64,000 nt of DNA. It comes from Bacteroidota bacterium. Its GTDB lineage: Bacteria; Bacteroidota; Bacteroidia; Bacteroidales; Paludibacteraceae. The stretch spans positions 620,001 to 684,000 of the forward strand of contig JAEWAN010000034.1 in assembly GCA_023391625.1 (NCBI GenBank), written 5' to 3'. The notes under the pieces are model-generated. The model saw only the letters and a list, made by a program, of their open reading frames with translations, made no database searches and was not told where the DNA came from. Positions within the stretch are counted from its first letter, which is position 1, and each line of letters opens with the position of its first letter. The translations under genes were made by a program, and so were the position numbers. Positions 36,092 through 45,696 of this stretch are shown piece after piece.

Positions 36092-37213
36092 ATGAAAAAG
36101 AAAGCGATTGTGTGCGTGACAAATGATTTAACCACCGACCAGCGTGTACACAAAACATGCATGACATTAAAAAAAGCCGGATACGATGTCGTAGAAACCG
36201 GGAGGCTATTGCCAGACAGTTTACCGTTGGAAAGACCTTATGAAACACGCCGTGTTAAAATGTGGTTTCACCACGGTCCTCAATTTTATGCAGAATATAA
36301 CATCCGCCTTTTTTTCTATCTATTATTTACAAAAGTGGATTTGATTTTTTCCAACGACTTAGACACGTTGCCTGCCGCATATTATGCTTCTAAAATCAGA
36401 GGTAAAAGACTCATATATGATACCCACGAATATTTCACGGAAGTACCGGAACTTGTTAACCGTCCCAAGACACAAGCTATCTGGAAAAGAATAGAAAATC
36501 ATCTGTTTCCTAAGCTGACAGATATTTTTACAGTCAATGAATCCATAGCAAAATTATATTCCGAACAGTTCCACAAAAAAGTAAATGTCACCAGAAATAT
36601 TCCGCCATCTTACACTCCGGACCGCATCAAAAGCAGAAAAGAACTGGGATTACCGGAAGATAAGCATATTTTAATATTGCAAGGAACCGGAATTAATGTA
36701 CAACGAGGAGCAGAAGAGGCATGCCTGGCTATGCAATACCTACAAGACACTGTTCTTCTTGTGGTTGGAAGCGGTGATGTAATTCCGGCACTGAAAGAAA
36801 TTGTTTCTGAACACCACTTGCAGGAGAAAGTAATTTTTAAAAATAAAATGCCTTTTACCGAGCTTAGGCAATATACAATAAACAGCGACTTAGGCCTGGC
36901 TATCGATAAAAACACCAATTTAAACTACCAATTCTCCCTACCCAATAAATTATTCGACTACATTCATTCCAACGTTCCTGTTTTATCATCGGGATTGATA
37001 GAATTAAAACAGATCATAGACAAATACGACATTGGTTACTATATACAAAATCATGATCCCAAACACATAGCCGAGGTTATTGAAAACATTTTTAATGATA
37101 AGGAACGATACTCCCAAGTCAAGCACAATACACAGAAAGCAAAACAAAAACTTTCATGGGAACAGGAAGAAAAAGTACTGTTGAATGTAATAAACAAAGA
37201 AGCAAAAGTATAA
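36092..37213 (+). CDS. Glycosyltransferase, GT4-like (GT-B fold)
   Basis: 373 residues. The N-terminal half includes CVTNDLTTDQRVHKTCMTL (family start with the TDQRVH motif), VDLIFSNDLDTLPAAYYAS and RLIYDTHEYFTEVPEL. The C-terminal half has HILILQGTGINVQRGAEEA, LLVVGSGDVIP, KVIFKNKMPFTEL and LPNKLFDYIHSNVPVL, as in retaining GT-B transferases. No membrane segment is obvious. It is coupled to the deacetylase-like gene (1-bp gap) and followed by a strong terminator. The donor and acceptor sugars cannot be told. Confidence 0.88.
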   Translation: MKKKAIVCVTNDLTTDQRVHKTCMTLKKAGYDVVETGRLLPDSLPLERPYETRRVKMWFHHGPQFYAEYNIRLFFYLLFTKVDLIFSNDLDTLPAAYYASKIRGKRLIYDTHEYFTEVPELVNRPKTQAIWKRIENHLFPKLTDIFTVNESIAKLYSEQFHKKVNVTRNIPPSYTPDRIKSRKELGLPEDKHILILQGTGINVQRGAEEACLAMQYLQDTVLLVVGSGDVIPALKEIVSEHHLQEKVIFKNKMPFTELRQYTINSDLGLAIDKNTNLNYQFSLPNKLFDYIHSNVPVLSSGLIELKQIIDKYDIGYYIQNHDPKHIAEVIENIFNDKERYSQVKHNTQKAKQKLSWEQEEKVLLNVINKEAKV

Positions 37214-37239
37214 GAGCACGCTGTAACACCCCAAAACGA

Positions 37240-37277
37240 TAACATAAAAGGGATTCCATGGAATCCCTTTTATGTTA
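37240..37277. terminator. 38-bp perfect palindrome: bidirectional terminator between converging genes
   Basis: A 19-bp inverted repeat with no mismatch, centred on CCATGG near 37258-37259, with arms TAACATAAAAGGGATTCCA and its complement. The A- and T-rich flanks allow termination in both directions, after the glycosyltransferase gene and after the small membrane protein gene. Confidence 0.85.
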
Positions 37278-37305
37278 CTTTATCCCTATATATAGAAAAT
37301 CCACA

Positions 37306-37515
37306 CTATTTCTTCAGACGTTGCCTCTGATCATGTGAAAATGTGACTACCACTGCCACAGCTAACCCTAGCAACAAATCATTTTTTGAAAACATGTTAA
37401 AAAGAATAACATCTTCCGGAACATCGCCTGAGATAAGACGCAGTATCACTACAATCACAATAAAAACGGCAAAAGCCCCCAAACCGTATAAAACTAACTT
37501 CAATTTTGCATTCAT
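37306..37515 (-). CDS. Small two-helix membrane protein
   Basis: 69 residues from the ATG at 37515 (MNAKLKLVLYGLGA); the upstream ATG at 37530 is almost at the predicted transcription start and is less likely. Two hydrophobic helices (LYGLGAFAVFIVIVVILRLI and DLLLGLAVAVVVTFSHDQ) are separated by GDVPEDVILFNMFSKN, and the end is basic (QRQRLKK). Small proteins of this form are common and unnamed in Bacteroidales. A -7 box at 37539-37546 and the terminator downstream support it as a real gene. Function unknown. Confidence 0.72.
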   Translation of the reverse strand: MNAKLKLVLYGLGAFAVFIVIVVILRLISGDVPEDVILFNMFSKNDLLLGLAVAVVVTFSHDQRQRLKK

Positions 37516-37538
37516 GGTTTTACTAATCAATTAAGAAA

Positions 37539-37546
37539 CAAATATA
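37539..37546 (-). promoter_or_regulatory. -7 box of the small membrane protein gene
   Basis: TATATTTG on the minus strand, 24 bp upstream of the ATG at 37515; back-to-back with the panB promoter. Confidence 0.65.
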
Positions 37547-37591
37547 CAGAAATAAAAAAGAAAATAAGACTAATCAAAAAAATTAATACAT

Positions 37592-37599
37592 ATCTTTGC
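37592..37599 (+). promoter_or_regulatory. -7 box of panB
   Basis: TATCTTTG matches TAnnTTTG, 26 bp upstream of the panB ATG. Confidence 0.7.
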
Positions 37600-37624
37600 A
37601 GCTTTAATAAAACTATATAAAAAC

Positions 37625-38443
37625 ATGTCAGTACATAGTGAAAATACAAGAAGAGTAACCACCCATCGTTTGTTGGAAATGAAACAACGTGGTGAAAAAA
37701 TCAGTATGTTAACAGCTTATGACTACACCATGGGACGCATTGTTGATGAATCCGGTATTGATGTAATTCTCGTAGGCGACTCTGCATCAAATGTTATGTG
37801 CGGTAACATCACTACACTCCCTATGACACTGGATCAGATGATCTTTATGGCTAAATCAGTGGTAAAAGGAGTAAAACGTGCATTGGTAGTTGTTGATATG
37901 CCTTTCGGCAGTTATCAAGGAAACTCAAAAGAAGCTCTGGCCTCAGCCATCCGTATAATGAAAGAAACCCATTGCGACTGTTTGAAGCTGGAAGGTGGCG
38001 AAGAAATATTAGAATCGGTTAAAAGGATATTAAGTGCCGGAATTCCCATCATGGGTCACCTGGGACTTATGCCGCAATCCATCAATAAATATGGCTCTTA
38101 TACAGTACGGGCTAAAGAAGAAGCCGAAGCTGAAAAACTGATCAGCGATGCCAAGCTTCTGGAAGAAGCCGGATGTTTTGCCATTGTTCTTGAAAAAATT
38201 CCTGCTACATTAGCTGAACGTATCGCAAAAGAACTAACCATTCCTATCATCGGAATCGGAGCCGGAGGAGGTGCCGACGGTCAGGTATTGGTTCTTCACG
38301 ATATGGTTGGATTAACTCAGGACTTTTCCCCTCGTTTTCTCCGCCGCTACGCAGATTTACAGGGAATTATGCACGAAGCCATAGGACAGTATGTCAAGGA
38401 TGTCAAATCCGGAAACTTTCCTAATGAGCAAGAACAATATTAA
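37625..38443 (+). CDS. panB: 3-methyl-2-oxobutanoate hydroxymethyltransferase
   Basis: 272 residues, normal length. Motifs include KISMLTAYDYTMGRIVDESG, VILVGDSASNVMCG, LVVVDMPFGSYQ, CLKLEGGEEI, IPIMGHLGLMPQSINKYG, FAIVLEKIP and IPIIGIGAG. It transfers a hydroxymethyl group from methylene-tetrahydrofolate to ketoisovalerate in the pantothenate/CoA pathway. It is a single-gene unit with its own promoter and a strong terminator; other pan genes are not nearby. Confidence 0.97.
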   Translation: MSVHSENTRRVTTHRLLEMKQRGEKISMLTAYDYTMGRIVDESGIDVILVGDSASNVMCGNITTLPMTLDQMIFMAKSVVKGVKRALVVVDMPFGSYQGNSKEALASAIRIMKETHCDCLKLEGGEEILESVKRILSAGIPIMGHLGLMPQSINKYGSYTVRAKEEAEAEKLISDAKLLEEAGCFAIVLEKIPATLAERIAKELTIPIIGIGAGGGADGQVLVLHDMVGLTQDFSPRFLRRYADLQGIMHEAIGQYVKDVKSGNFPNEQEQY

Positions 38444-38466
38444 TAATATCAATATTTCTCAAATAC

Positions 38467-38505
38467 ACATAAAATGCCGGACTTTAAGAGTCCGGCATTT
38501 TATGT
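38467..38505. terminator. 17-bp stem-loop, bidirectional terminator between panB and the VWA gene
   Basis: ACATAAAATGCCGGACT (38467-38483) and its perfect complement (38489-38505) around a 5-nt loop, with T-rich flanks on both strands between converging genes. Confidence 0.85.
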
Positions 38506-38531
38506 ATCATATGGTTTATACGAACAAGCCA

Positions 38532-40409
38532 TCAGGATGTTACAATCAGTTTTTCTGAAAACCATTGTCCCTTATAATATATTTTCAGGAAATAAACACC
38601 CGTAGCCATATTAGACACATTAATCTCTATATCATCTTTCTTTTTCAACGGTACGCAATTCAACATTTTCCCTGTCATATCAACAAAATACATATCCTCA
38701 ACTTCCTTTTTCAATTTTACCAATAATATGTCCCGACACGGATTAGGATAAATTTTCACCAAATCGGCAACCACTGTTTTACCTGCCTTTCCGTCTTCAC
38801 CATCATCATAAGGATTCGGTACGAACTGATCCATTACAGATTTTTCCAGGCTTTTATTTGCCCACTGTCTGTTATCACAATCCGGCATACATGTGTACTG
38901 AGTAATAATACGAACCATAGCATCATTCAGTTTTTCAACTTCCAGCTTATCCGTAGTCGGTTTTATATGGCTACCACCCACTCCGCTGTCATCTGTAAGA
39001 AACAGACAAGTTCCATTAGTAGCAAGAGCCATACAGCGGGTCATATATTCCCCATCCTTTTCCATACCGCTACAAATTACAGGTACTATACGGATTCCTT
39101 TCTCTGCGGCCAGGCGTATCTGTTTATACAACTGTTCCAATGAACTCTGATTATTGTGTGCAGGAGCATCCAAAATAAGAAAAGCGATACGTGCTAAAGA
39201 ATTCTCATCCCAGTTTTCCTCTTCAATAGCCTGAAAAAGGGCTTCATCCACTGCCTCCGGATAATCACCGCCTCCGGAAGCCGACTGATTATTCAAGAAA
39301 TCAAGTGTTGTCTGAATTCCTTGGCTGAAAGACGATTTACGTGTCAGATAACTATCTCCATGATCACGATATACCAAAGCTCCGGTACGAAAGTCCAACT
39401 GTTTCTGGTCTTTATTTACCCTCTGAATAATATTGTCCAGTTCCACCTGCAAATAACGTATTTCGTCGCTCATAGAACCCGTGGCATCCACAATAAAAAA
39501 TAAATCCACATTACTACGACTGTTACATTCGGCTTCTATTTGAGCCGTATTAATACCTTTTTCAAAAGGAATAACTTCATCCAACTCCACCATCTCACCT
39601 TGATACTCAAATATAATTTTCAGGTTTTTCATAGAAACCTTTTCTTCCTGACCATAAAGATTCACCCATAACTCTGCTTTTCCCGTGTTATCCGTATACG
39701 TTTGCCACAACTCTTCATCAGAATTACTTAACAATGTTACTTTTGCATTAGCCACAGGTATTCCCTGTTGATTAGTCAACTGAGCTGTTACCCTGTTTAA
39801 TGGAGAGATTTTCCAAACATCAAGATAAGTACTAAATGTCTCCGTCAGAATATTTTCCCATTGATTCCATTTTGCAAAATCATTAACCTCTCCAGCTGTA
39901 AGCGTACTTGCATAAATCGTTGCTGAAGAAGATTCTTCATAAAACCCATCGGACTCATATTTATCGGAAGAAGATTTTGAAGACTTTGAGGATTTCGATG
40001 ATCTTGCTTTACGCTTCTCTGCCGGACGAAATGTGGCTGTCCCCACAGAAGCAGAGAGAGACACTTTAGGAGAAGCTGTATATCCTACAACCACTATTTC
40101 ATCTAAACGCTCCGAAGCCTCTCCCAAATATATGACTAAATGCTCCGTAGCCATAACCTTTCTTTCTAAAGGCTCATATCCTATAAATGAAAACACAAGT
40201 ACCTGTCCGGAATCCACAGACAAGGAAAATAGCCCATCAAAGTCAGTCAGTGTGCCCATTGAAGTGCCTTTTACATTTACAGAAGCTCCAATTAAAGGTT
40301 CATTCGTATCTGCTTCCTTCACAACACCGGTTATAGTAATAGGCTTCGCATATAAAGTACCAAACAAGCCCAACAAAAAGAAATAAAGTAAACAAATTCT
40401 TTTTTTCAT
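38532..40409 (-). CDS. T9SS-exported VWA-domain protein with TonB-receptor-like N-terminal domain
   Basis: 625 residues with a signal peptide (MKKRICLLYFFLLGLFGTLYA). Residues about 24-98 are a carboxypeptidase-regulatory-like domain ending in LDEIVVVGY, a sequence normally leading into a SusC/TonB receptor plug, but no plug or barrel follows. Instead a Ser/Lys-rich linker (about 135-150), an Ig-like region (about 205-285) and a von Willebrand A domain (about 300-490) with MIDAS motif DATGSMSDE (Asp308) follow. The C-terminus (VKIYPNPCRDILLVKL, NMATGVYFLKIY) is a T9SS sorting domain. VWA domains bind protein ligands through a metal; the partner is unknown. It is transcribed alone. Confidence 0.85.
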   Translation of the reverse strand: MKKRICLLYFFLLGLFGTLYAKPITITGVVKEADTNEPLIGASVNVKGTSMGTLTDFDGLFSLSVDSGQVLVFSFIGYEPLERKVMATEHLVIYLGEASERLDEIVVVGYTASPKVSLSASVGTATFRPAEKRKARSSKSSKSSKSSSDKYESDGFYEESSSATIYASTLTAGEVNDFAKWNQWENILTETFSTYLDVWKISPLNRVTAQLTNQQGIPVANAKVTLLSNSDEELWQTYTDNTGKAELWVNLYGQEEKVSMKNLKIIFEYQGEMVELDEVIPFEKGINTAQIEAECNSRSNVDLFFIVDATGSMSDEIRYLQVELDNIIQRVNKDQKQLDFRTGALVYRDHGDSYLTRKSSFSQGIQTTLDFLNNQSASGGGDYPEAVDEALFQAIEEENWDENSLARIAFLILDAPAHNNQSSLEQLYKQIRLAAEKGIRIVPVICSGMEKDGEYMTRCMALATNGTCLFLTDDSGVGGSHIKPTTDKLEVEKLNDAMVRIITQYTCMPDCDNRQWANKSLEKSVMDQFVPNPYDDGEDGKAGKTVVADLVKIYPNPCRDILLVKLKKEVEDMYFVDMTGKMLNCVPLKKKDDIEINVSNMATGVYFLKIYYKGQWFSEKLIVTS

Positions 40410-40619
40410 GACATTAAATTTAAATTAATAAACAAAATAAGGATTGGATTAAAACCGGTTTTTACCAAACGTCAATTTATTAAAACAAAAAGCATGCCTT
40501 AAATTACAAAGAACATAACCATACTGCCAGACCTCCCCTCTAATCCTGTTTTTTAGTTTATTATATAGTTTGTATCACATTTTAAGAGTTATTTTAAATT
40601 CCAGAAAAGAAGAAATTCC

Positions 40620-40627
40620 TACCTTTA
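40620..40627 (+). promoter_or_regulatory. -7 box of the TonB-dependent receptor operon
   Basis: TACCTTTA, one base from TAnnTTTG, 34 bp upstream of the ATG at 40662. Confidence 0.5.
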
Positions 40628-40661
40628 CAAACTTATTGTCTTAAATTACACAAGAAGAATA

Positions 40662-43010
40662 ATGAGACCCATCAACTTTATAAAAATACTCTCTATCACT
40701 ATCTTTTTCTTTCTTCTTTCTCCACAAAAAAGTTTATCGCAAACAAAAAAGTTTACAATAAACGGTACTGTAACAGATGCAAAGAATGGAGAAGACCTTA
40801 TTGGAGTCAACATATACATTCCAGAATTAAGCACCGGAGCTGTAACAAATAATTATGGATTTTATTCCATCACCTTGCCATCAGGCAAATACAACATTGA
40901 AGCTTCTTATACTGGATATGAAACCCAGACTATCTCCATAGAACTTAATACAGACAAGAAAATTAACTTCAAATTAAAAGATGCGGATAATCTTCTGAAC
41001 GAAGTAGTTGTAACCGGAGAGAAAAAGAATATAAATATCTCCCGCTCTGAAATGAGCGTAGAAAAACTTACTGCACAAACCATCAAAACAGTACCGGCCA
41101 TGATGGGCGAGGTTGATATTATCAAAGCATTACAACTATTACCCGGCGTACAATCGGTATCCGAAGGGTCATCCAGTTTCAGCGTACGCGGCGGTGGACA
41201 CGACCAAAACCTGATATTACTGGACGAAGCCACCGTATACAGTGCCTCACACTTGATGGGATTCTTCTCCGTTTTTAACAATGATGTAGTGAAAGATGTA
41301 CAATTATACAAAGGAGATATCCCGGCTGTTTACGGCGGACGGCTATCCTCGTTGATGGACGTACATACCAAGGACGGCAATAATCAAAAATTTTCCGGCT
41401 CCGGAGGGATAGGAACTATTTCCAGCCGTCTGACACTGGAAGGCCCTATTGTTTCGGACAAAGCCTCTTTCCTTGTCTCCGGACGCAGAACTTATGCCGA
41501 CATCTTTCTACCCTTATCCAAAAATGAAGGAATAAAAGATTCACGTCTCTATTTCTATGATTTTAACGCTAAAGTAAACTACCGGATCAACCCGAACAAC
41601 AGGGTTTTCCTGGCCGGATATTTCGGGCGCGATCACTTTTCACATACAGTGGCTGAAATGAATTTCGGAAACAAAACGGTGACAGCCCGCTGGAATCACG
41701 TTTTTTCTCCCAAACTATTTTCCAATTTCACCTTTGTGGGCAGTCATTATGATTATTACCTGGGCACTACAATAAACGAAACCATCGCCCAGGACTGGAA
41801 ATCCTCTCTAATGGATATAGGTGGAAAAATGGACTTTTCATACCACATCAGTCCCCGGTATAACCTGAAATTCGGATATAATTTTACTCATCACACATTT
41901 TCTCCGGGTAAAGGAGGAGGAAGCGGCAACGGTTCTGTGATAAATCAATTCAACTTCCCTCAAAAATACGCACTGGATCATGCTATATACGTATCCAATG
42001 AAGCCACTGTTTTTGATAAACTGACCTTACGGTACGGCTTGCGGTATTCCATCTTTCAGAATCTGGGAAACGGACACCAGGAATACATACTGAATAATTA
42101 TATGGTGACAGACTCCGCCGTTTATGCCAAAGGTAAAGTGTACAACACACAGTCACGTTTGGAACCACGTTTGGGTATCAACTACATGTTCAATGAGAAG
42201 CACTCAATAAAGGCCAGTTATTCGCGCACGGCGCAATACATCCAGCTGGCTTCCAACTCATCTGCCGGTTCTCCCCTGGACATATGGTTCCAAGCTTCCA
42301 AAAATGTAAAACCGCAAATGAGCGACCAATTTGCCATCGGATATTTCAGGAACTTTGCCGATAATATGTTTGAGTCGTCCGTGGAAATCTATTACAAACA
42401 CATGAATAATGTTGTTGATTTTAAAGACCGTGCCAGCCTGTTGGCCAATCCGAACATAGAACAAGAACTTCGTTTCGGTATAGGACAGGCTTACGGAGCT
42501 GAATTTTTGGTGAGAAAAAACAGAGGTGATCTTAACGGATGGGTGAGTTATACATATGCACGGAGTTTCCGGAAAATAGATGAAGTAAACAATGGAGAGT
42601 GGTACCGGTCGCCCAACGACAGACCTCATAACATATCCATCGTATTAAATTATGAAATCACGCCCAAACTGATGGTCGGGGCAAGCTGGGTATATGCCAC
42701 CGGAATGCCCGTAACATATCCTACCGGAAGATTTGAAGTGGAAGGCACATATGTTCCTATTTATTCCAAACGAAACGAATACCGTTACCCTGACTATCAT
42801 CGGTTGGATTTATCGCTGACATGGAAACTATCCGATCCTAAAAAACGTTTCCAGCATGAACTTAATTTTTCACTTTACAATGCATACGGAAGGAAGAACC
42901 CCTGGACTGTTTACTTCTTACAGGAAGAAGAACAACCGGACATCACATACGGGGAAATGCTATATTTGTTCTCCTTTGTTCCTTCTATCACATGGAATTT
43001 CTCATTTTAA
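40662..43010 (+). CDS. TonB-dependent outer-membrane receptor
   Basis: 782 residues with signal peptide, a carboxypeptidase-regulatory-like domain (INGTVTDAKNGEDLIGVNIYI), a plug with NEVVVTGEKK, VDIIKALQLLPGVQSVSEG, FSVRGGGHDQNLILLDEATVY and LYKGDIPAVYGGRLSSLMDV, and a beta-barrel with final residues PSITWNFSF. This shorter type differs from SusC and usually pairs with a DUF4249 lipoprotein, as it does here 10 bp downstream. The substrate is not evident; siderophore, metal or small-peptide uptake are all possible. Confidence 0.92.
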   Translation: MRPINFIKILSITIFFFLLSPQKSLSQTKKFTINGTVTDAKNGEDLIGVNIYIPELSTGAVTNNYGFYSITLPSGKYNIEASYTGYETQTISIELNTDKKINFKLKDADNLLNEVVVTGEKKNINISRSEMSVEKLTAQTIKTVPAMMGEVDIIKALQLLPGVQSVSEGSSSFSVRGGGHDQNLILLDEATVYSASHLMGFFSVFNNDVVKDVQLYKGDIPAVYGGRLSSLMDVHTKDGNNQKFSGSGGIGTISSRLTLEGPIVSDKASFLVSGRRTYADIFLPLSKNEGIKDSRLYFYDFNAKVNYRINPNNRVFLAGYFGRDHFSHTVAEMNFGNKTVTARWNHVFSPKLFSNFTFVGSHYDYYLGTTINETIAQDWKSSLMDIGGKMDFSYHISPRYNLKFGYNFTHHTFSPGKGGGSGNGSVINQFNFPQKYALDHAIYVSNEATVFDKLTLRYGLRYSIFQNLGNGHQEYILNNYMVTDSAVYAKGKVYNTQSRLEPRLGINYMFNEKHSIKASYSRTAQYIQLASNSSAGSPLDIWFQASKNVKPQMSDQFAIGYFRNFADNMFESSVEIYYKHMNNVVDFKDRASLLANPNIEQELRFGIGQAYGAEFLVRKNRGDLNGWVSYTYARSFRKIDEVNNGEWYRSPNDRPHNISIVLNYEITPKLMVGASWVYATGMPVTYPTGRFEVEGTYVPIYSKRNEYRYPDYHRLDLSLTWKLSDPKKRFQHELNFSLYNAYGRKNPWTVYFLQEEEQPDITYGEMLYLFSFVPSITWNFSF

Positions 43011-43019
43011 CACGAAGTC

Positions 43020-43919
43020 ATGATGAAGATATCAAAACATATATATAATATAATTCCATTATTCGGATTATTTCTGCTCTCTTTCAGTTCCTGTACTGAA
43101 CGTATTGATATAAAGACAAAGGACGCATCGCCTGCCCTATCCATATTTGGTTATATAACCGATAAACCGGAGCAGCATGCTATAAAAATAACCAGAACGT
43201 CCGGATACTTTTCTACAGAGCCTCCTACCCCCATTAGCAACGCTACCGTAACAATAAGCGACGAAAAAGATATCATCAGACTGACTGAAAATCCGGATAC
43301 CCCGGGAGTATATCTTACCAACCCTCATATACGTGCAGAAGAAGGCCACCAATATACATTGGATGTCTGGCTGGATTTTAATGAAGATGGAATAAATGAA
43401 CATTATCAGGCTAAATCAGGAGCAATGCCTTACTCTACCCGGATAGATTCCATCGTACTAAGTCCTTCAAGCCTTCCGTTCATTCCCAATCTCCTGCTAT
43501 ATGGCAAGGTTCCGGATAACCAGAAAAACAACCTGGCTGTTTATCTGATAAAAAACAGTGAACCAATCAACATATTCAGCTATTTTCTTATATTGCCCGA
43601 TGGTTACTTTATGGGACATGACATACAGGGATATGAGTTTCCATGTATGGTGACGGACGGAGTGCAGCTGGGAGATACTATCAGATTCCGTGTCAACTCA
43701 TTTACCAGTGATTTTTCTAATTTCCTGTCACATGCAAGAAGTGAATCCGGAGCTAAAAACCCCATTTTCAGTGGCCCTCCTTCTAATGTAGCAAGCAATA
43801 TTGTAGCCACAGACCCCAACAATGATGTGGAAATAGTAGGCTATTTTTCAGCCTTTCCCCAAAGTGAGAGCTCGACAATATCCGATCGGGAATATATGCC
43901 TGCAACCAACAAGAAATAG
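43020..43919 (+). CDS. DUF4249 outer-membrane lipoprotein
   Basis: 299 residues with a lipobox at Cys25 (LSFSSC). The N-terminal beta-sandwich (SPALSIFGYITDKPEQHAIKITRTSGYFS, PISNATVTISD, GVYLTN, GHQYTLDVWL) is characteristic of DUF4249. It follows the TonB-dependent receptor by 10 bp and probably acts as its surface-exposed accessory protein. The stop codon abuts the stop of the converging gene with no spacer. Confidence 0.85.
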   Translation: MMKISKHIYNIIPLFGLFLLSFSSCTERIDIKTKDASPALSIFGYITDKPEQHAIKITRTSGYFSTEPPTPISNATVTISDEKDIIRLTENPDTPGVYLTNPHIRAEEGHQYTLDVWLDFNEDGINEHYQAKSGAMPYSTRIDSIVLSPSSLPFIPNLLLYGKVPDNQKNNLAVYLIKNSEPINIFSYFLILPDGYFMGHDIQGYEFPCMVTDGVQLGDTIRFRVNSFTSDFSNFLSHARSESGAKNPIFSGPPSNVASNIVATDPNNDVEIVGYFSAFPQSESSTISDREYMPATNKK

Positions 43920-45593
43920 TTAGTTCACAATAACCACAGACCTCTTAATGCTTGAGGTTTGTTCTACCGAAATAATATAATTTCCTCCTGTCGAAACTGT
44001 GCACTGGTATTCTGACCCAGTAAAGCTATCTGTCAAGATCAATTGTCCGGATATATTGTAAATATAAATACGCCCTGTTTCTTGTAAATTCGTTATATTC
44101 ACATTCTTGCCCCAAACGGTAATCACAGGTTCCTGTAAACTTGTCTGATCATTCAAGGAGGTAGATCCTCCGGTATTCACAGAATCCAGATAAGTATTTA
44201 TAGCAAGATTCAAATTTTCCTCCATTTCATTTATTTCTGCCTGAGTGGCATCATCGTCAAACAAATCCTGAGCTTGATTAATCACCTCTTCAAAAGCTTC
44301 CCGGCTGCTTTTCGGATATTCACCGGCTCCTGTTCCTTCATAAGTAGATTCAAATATATTCAAAGCTCTGTCTATAACCACTTTCAAATTACGCCTATCC
44401 GGCTGTACAGCCTCTATGGCCATAATAGAAGAATTACTTACCCCGTCTCCGTCATCGTCCACAGCTTCACCGGCAACTCCTCCCAAAGCAAAATTCAGAT
44501 ATTTTCCAGCTATATTTACAAAACGGAAGTAAATCTCGCCATCTTGCTTATCCTGTACAAAAGTCATTGTCCAGGCTCCGTTTTCATCAATTTCTTCGGT
44601 TAACGTCAATGTCTGCCCATCCAAATAACGTCCTCCTTCCGGATGAACACTGCATGAACTACGAATCCAATAACGCCCGTTTTCTTCATCCTGCAACTCA
44701 AAAAACCACAATTGATCACCAGCATTTGCTTCATCATGCTGTTGAGCTACCAATGTGTTATGATCATTCGTTCCTACATATAACCGTTTTAAATCTGCAG
44801 ATGACATAAAAATACGATATTCCACCCCTTGTTTAGGCTTAAACTGAGGAAAAATCTGAGATTGCAAATAAAGTTCTTTTTTTACAGACAAATCTAAAGT
44901 CACACTTTTTATGTCTTCCACACTAAACACATCGGTTATAGTATAAGCCACTTCTATAGCGGCTTGTAGGGCAAGCTTCATATCTTCCGGATAATCCCCT
45001 GGTTGCAACAAAGCATTCTCCGCTTCTTTAATAGCATCTGATAAAGCGGCTAAAGCATAATCTTTCAATGCCGTTTCGCTGACTTCTATCAACAAGAATT
45101 CCCTTAATCCACCGGTTCCTGACTTATTGGTCCAGACACCATAATTACCACTATCCAATCCCCAACCATCCGATGAGTTTTCATTTCTTATACACACCGT
45201 TTCTCCGTTTGCCGAATCTTCTATCACCTCAATCCAGAATTTACTTCCTGTTTCCGATAGACGGCAATTATAACCGCTTCTGGCTATATACAAATCATCT
45301 GCAACCAACTGAATCAAAAACAAATCATGCCCCCTACTATCTGTTCCGGCACTTATAAACCGAAACTGCTGATTCACGTCATATGTAGCTTCAGCAATAG
45401 ATAAATCTGAACTGGTATTGATCTCATCATGCTGCCCCACCAGCTTCCCGGTATGAGGAGAACCTACACACTGAATATAATAACATTTCTGATTTTCAGG
45501 CTCTGTGACACTCTGATTCTGAGCCTTAACGGATATGCTACCTGCCAAAATGTTACAGGTTATTAATAAAAGGAGTAAATATTGTCTTTTCAC
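43920..45593 (-). CDS. T9SS surface protein with ricin-lectin-like and helical (FIVAR-like) segments
   Basis: 557 residues from a GTG start (an in-frame stop lies directly upstream, so no earlier start exists). Signal peptide KRQYLLLLLITCNILAGSISVKA. Two lectin-like beta-trefoil-type regions (CYYIQCVGSPHTGKLVGQHDE and following; YRIFMSSADLKRLYVGTNDH to FRFVNIAGKYLNFALGG) alternate with helical stretches (DAIKEAENALLQPGDYPEDM; REAFEEVINQAQDLFDDDAT) resembling FIVAR modules. The end (GRIYIYNISGQLILT, GGNYIISVE, KRSVVIVN) is a T9SS sorting domain. It likely binds glycans at the cell surface. A -7 box lies at 45697-45704. Confidence 0.75.
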   Translation of the reverse strand: MKRQYLLLLLITCNILAGSISVKAQNQSVTEPENQKCYYIQCVGSPHTGKLVGQHDEINTSSDLSIAEATYDVNQQFRFISAGTDSRGHDLFLIQLVADDLYIARSGYNCRLSETGSKFWIEVIEDSANGETVCIRNENSSDGWGLDSGNYGVWTNKSGTGGLREFLLIEVSETALKDYALAALSDAIKEAENALLQPGDYPEDMKLALQAAIEVAYTITDVFSVEDIKSVTLDLSVKKELYLQSQIFPQFKPKQGVEYRIFMSSADLKRLYVGTNDHNTLVAQQHDEANAGDQLWFFELQDEENGRYWIRSSCSVHPEGGRYLDGQTLTLTEEIDENGAWTMTFVQDKQDGEIYFRFVNIAGKYLNFALGGVAGEAVDDDGDGVSNSSIMAIEAVQPDRRNLKVVIDRALNIFESTYEGTGAGEYPKSSREAFEEVINQAQDLFDDDATQAEINEMEENLNLAINTYLDSVNTGGSTSLNDQTSLQEPVITVWGKNVNITNLQETGRIYIYNISGQLILTDSFTGSEYQCTVSTGGNYIISVEQTSSIKRSVVIVN

Positions 45594-45696
45594 GGGCTAT
45601 TAGAAATAAGGTAAAAACTGTTTTCACTAAATAGGAAAAATCAACCACACATTAAAATCCAGTCGTCATGAAACCTATTATATGGTTATTTTCAAG

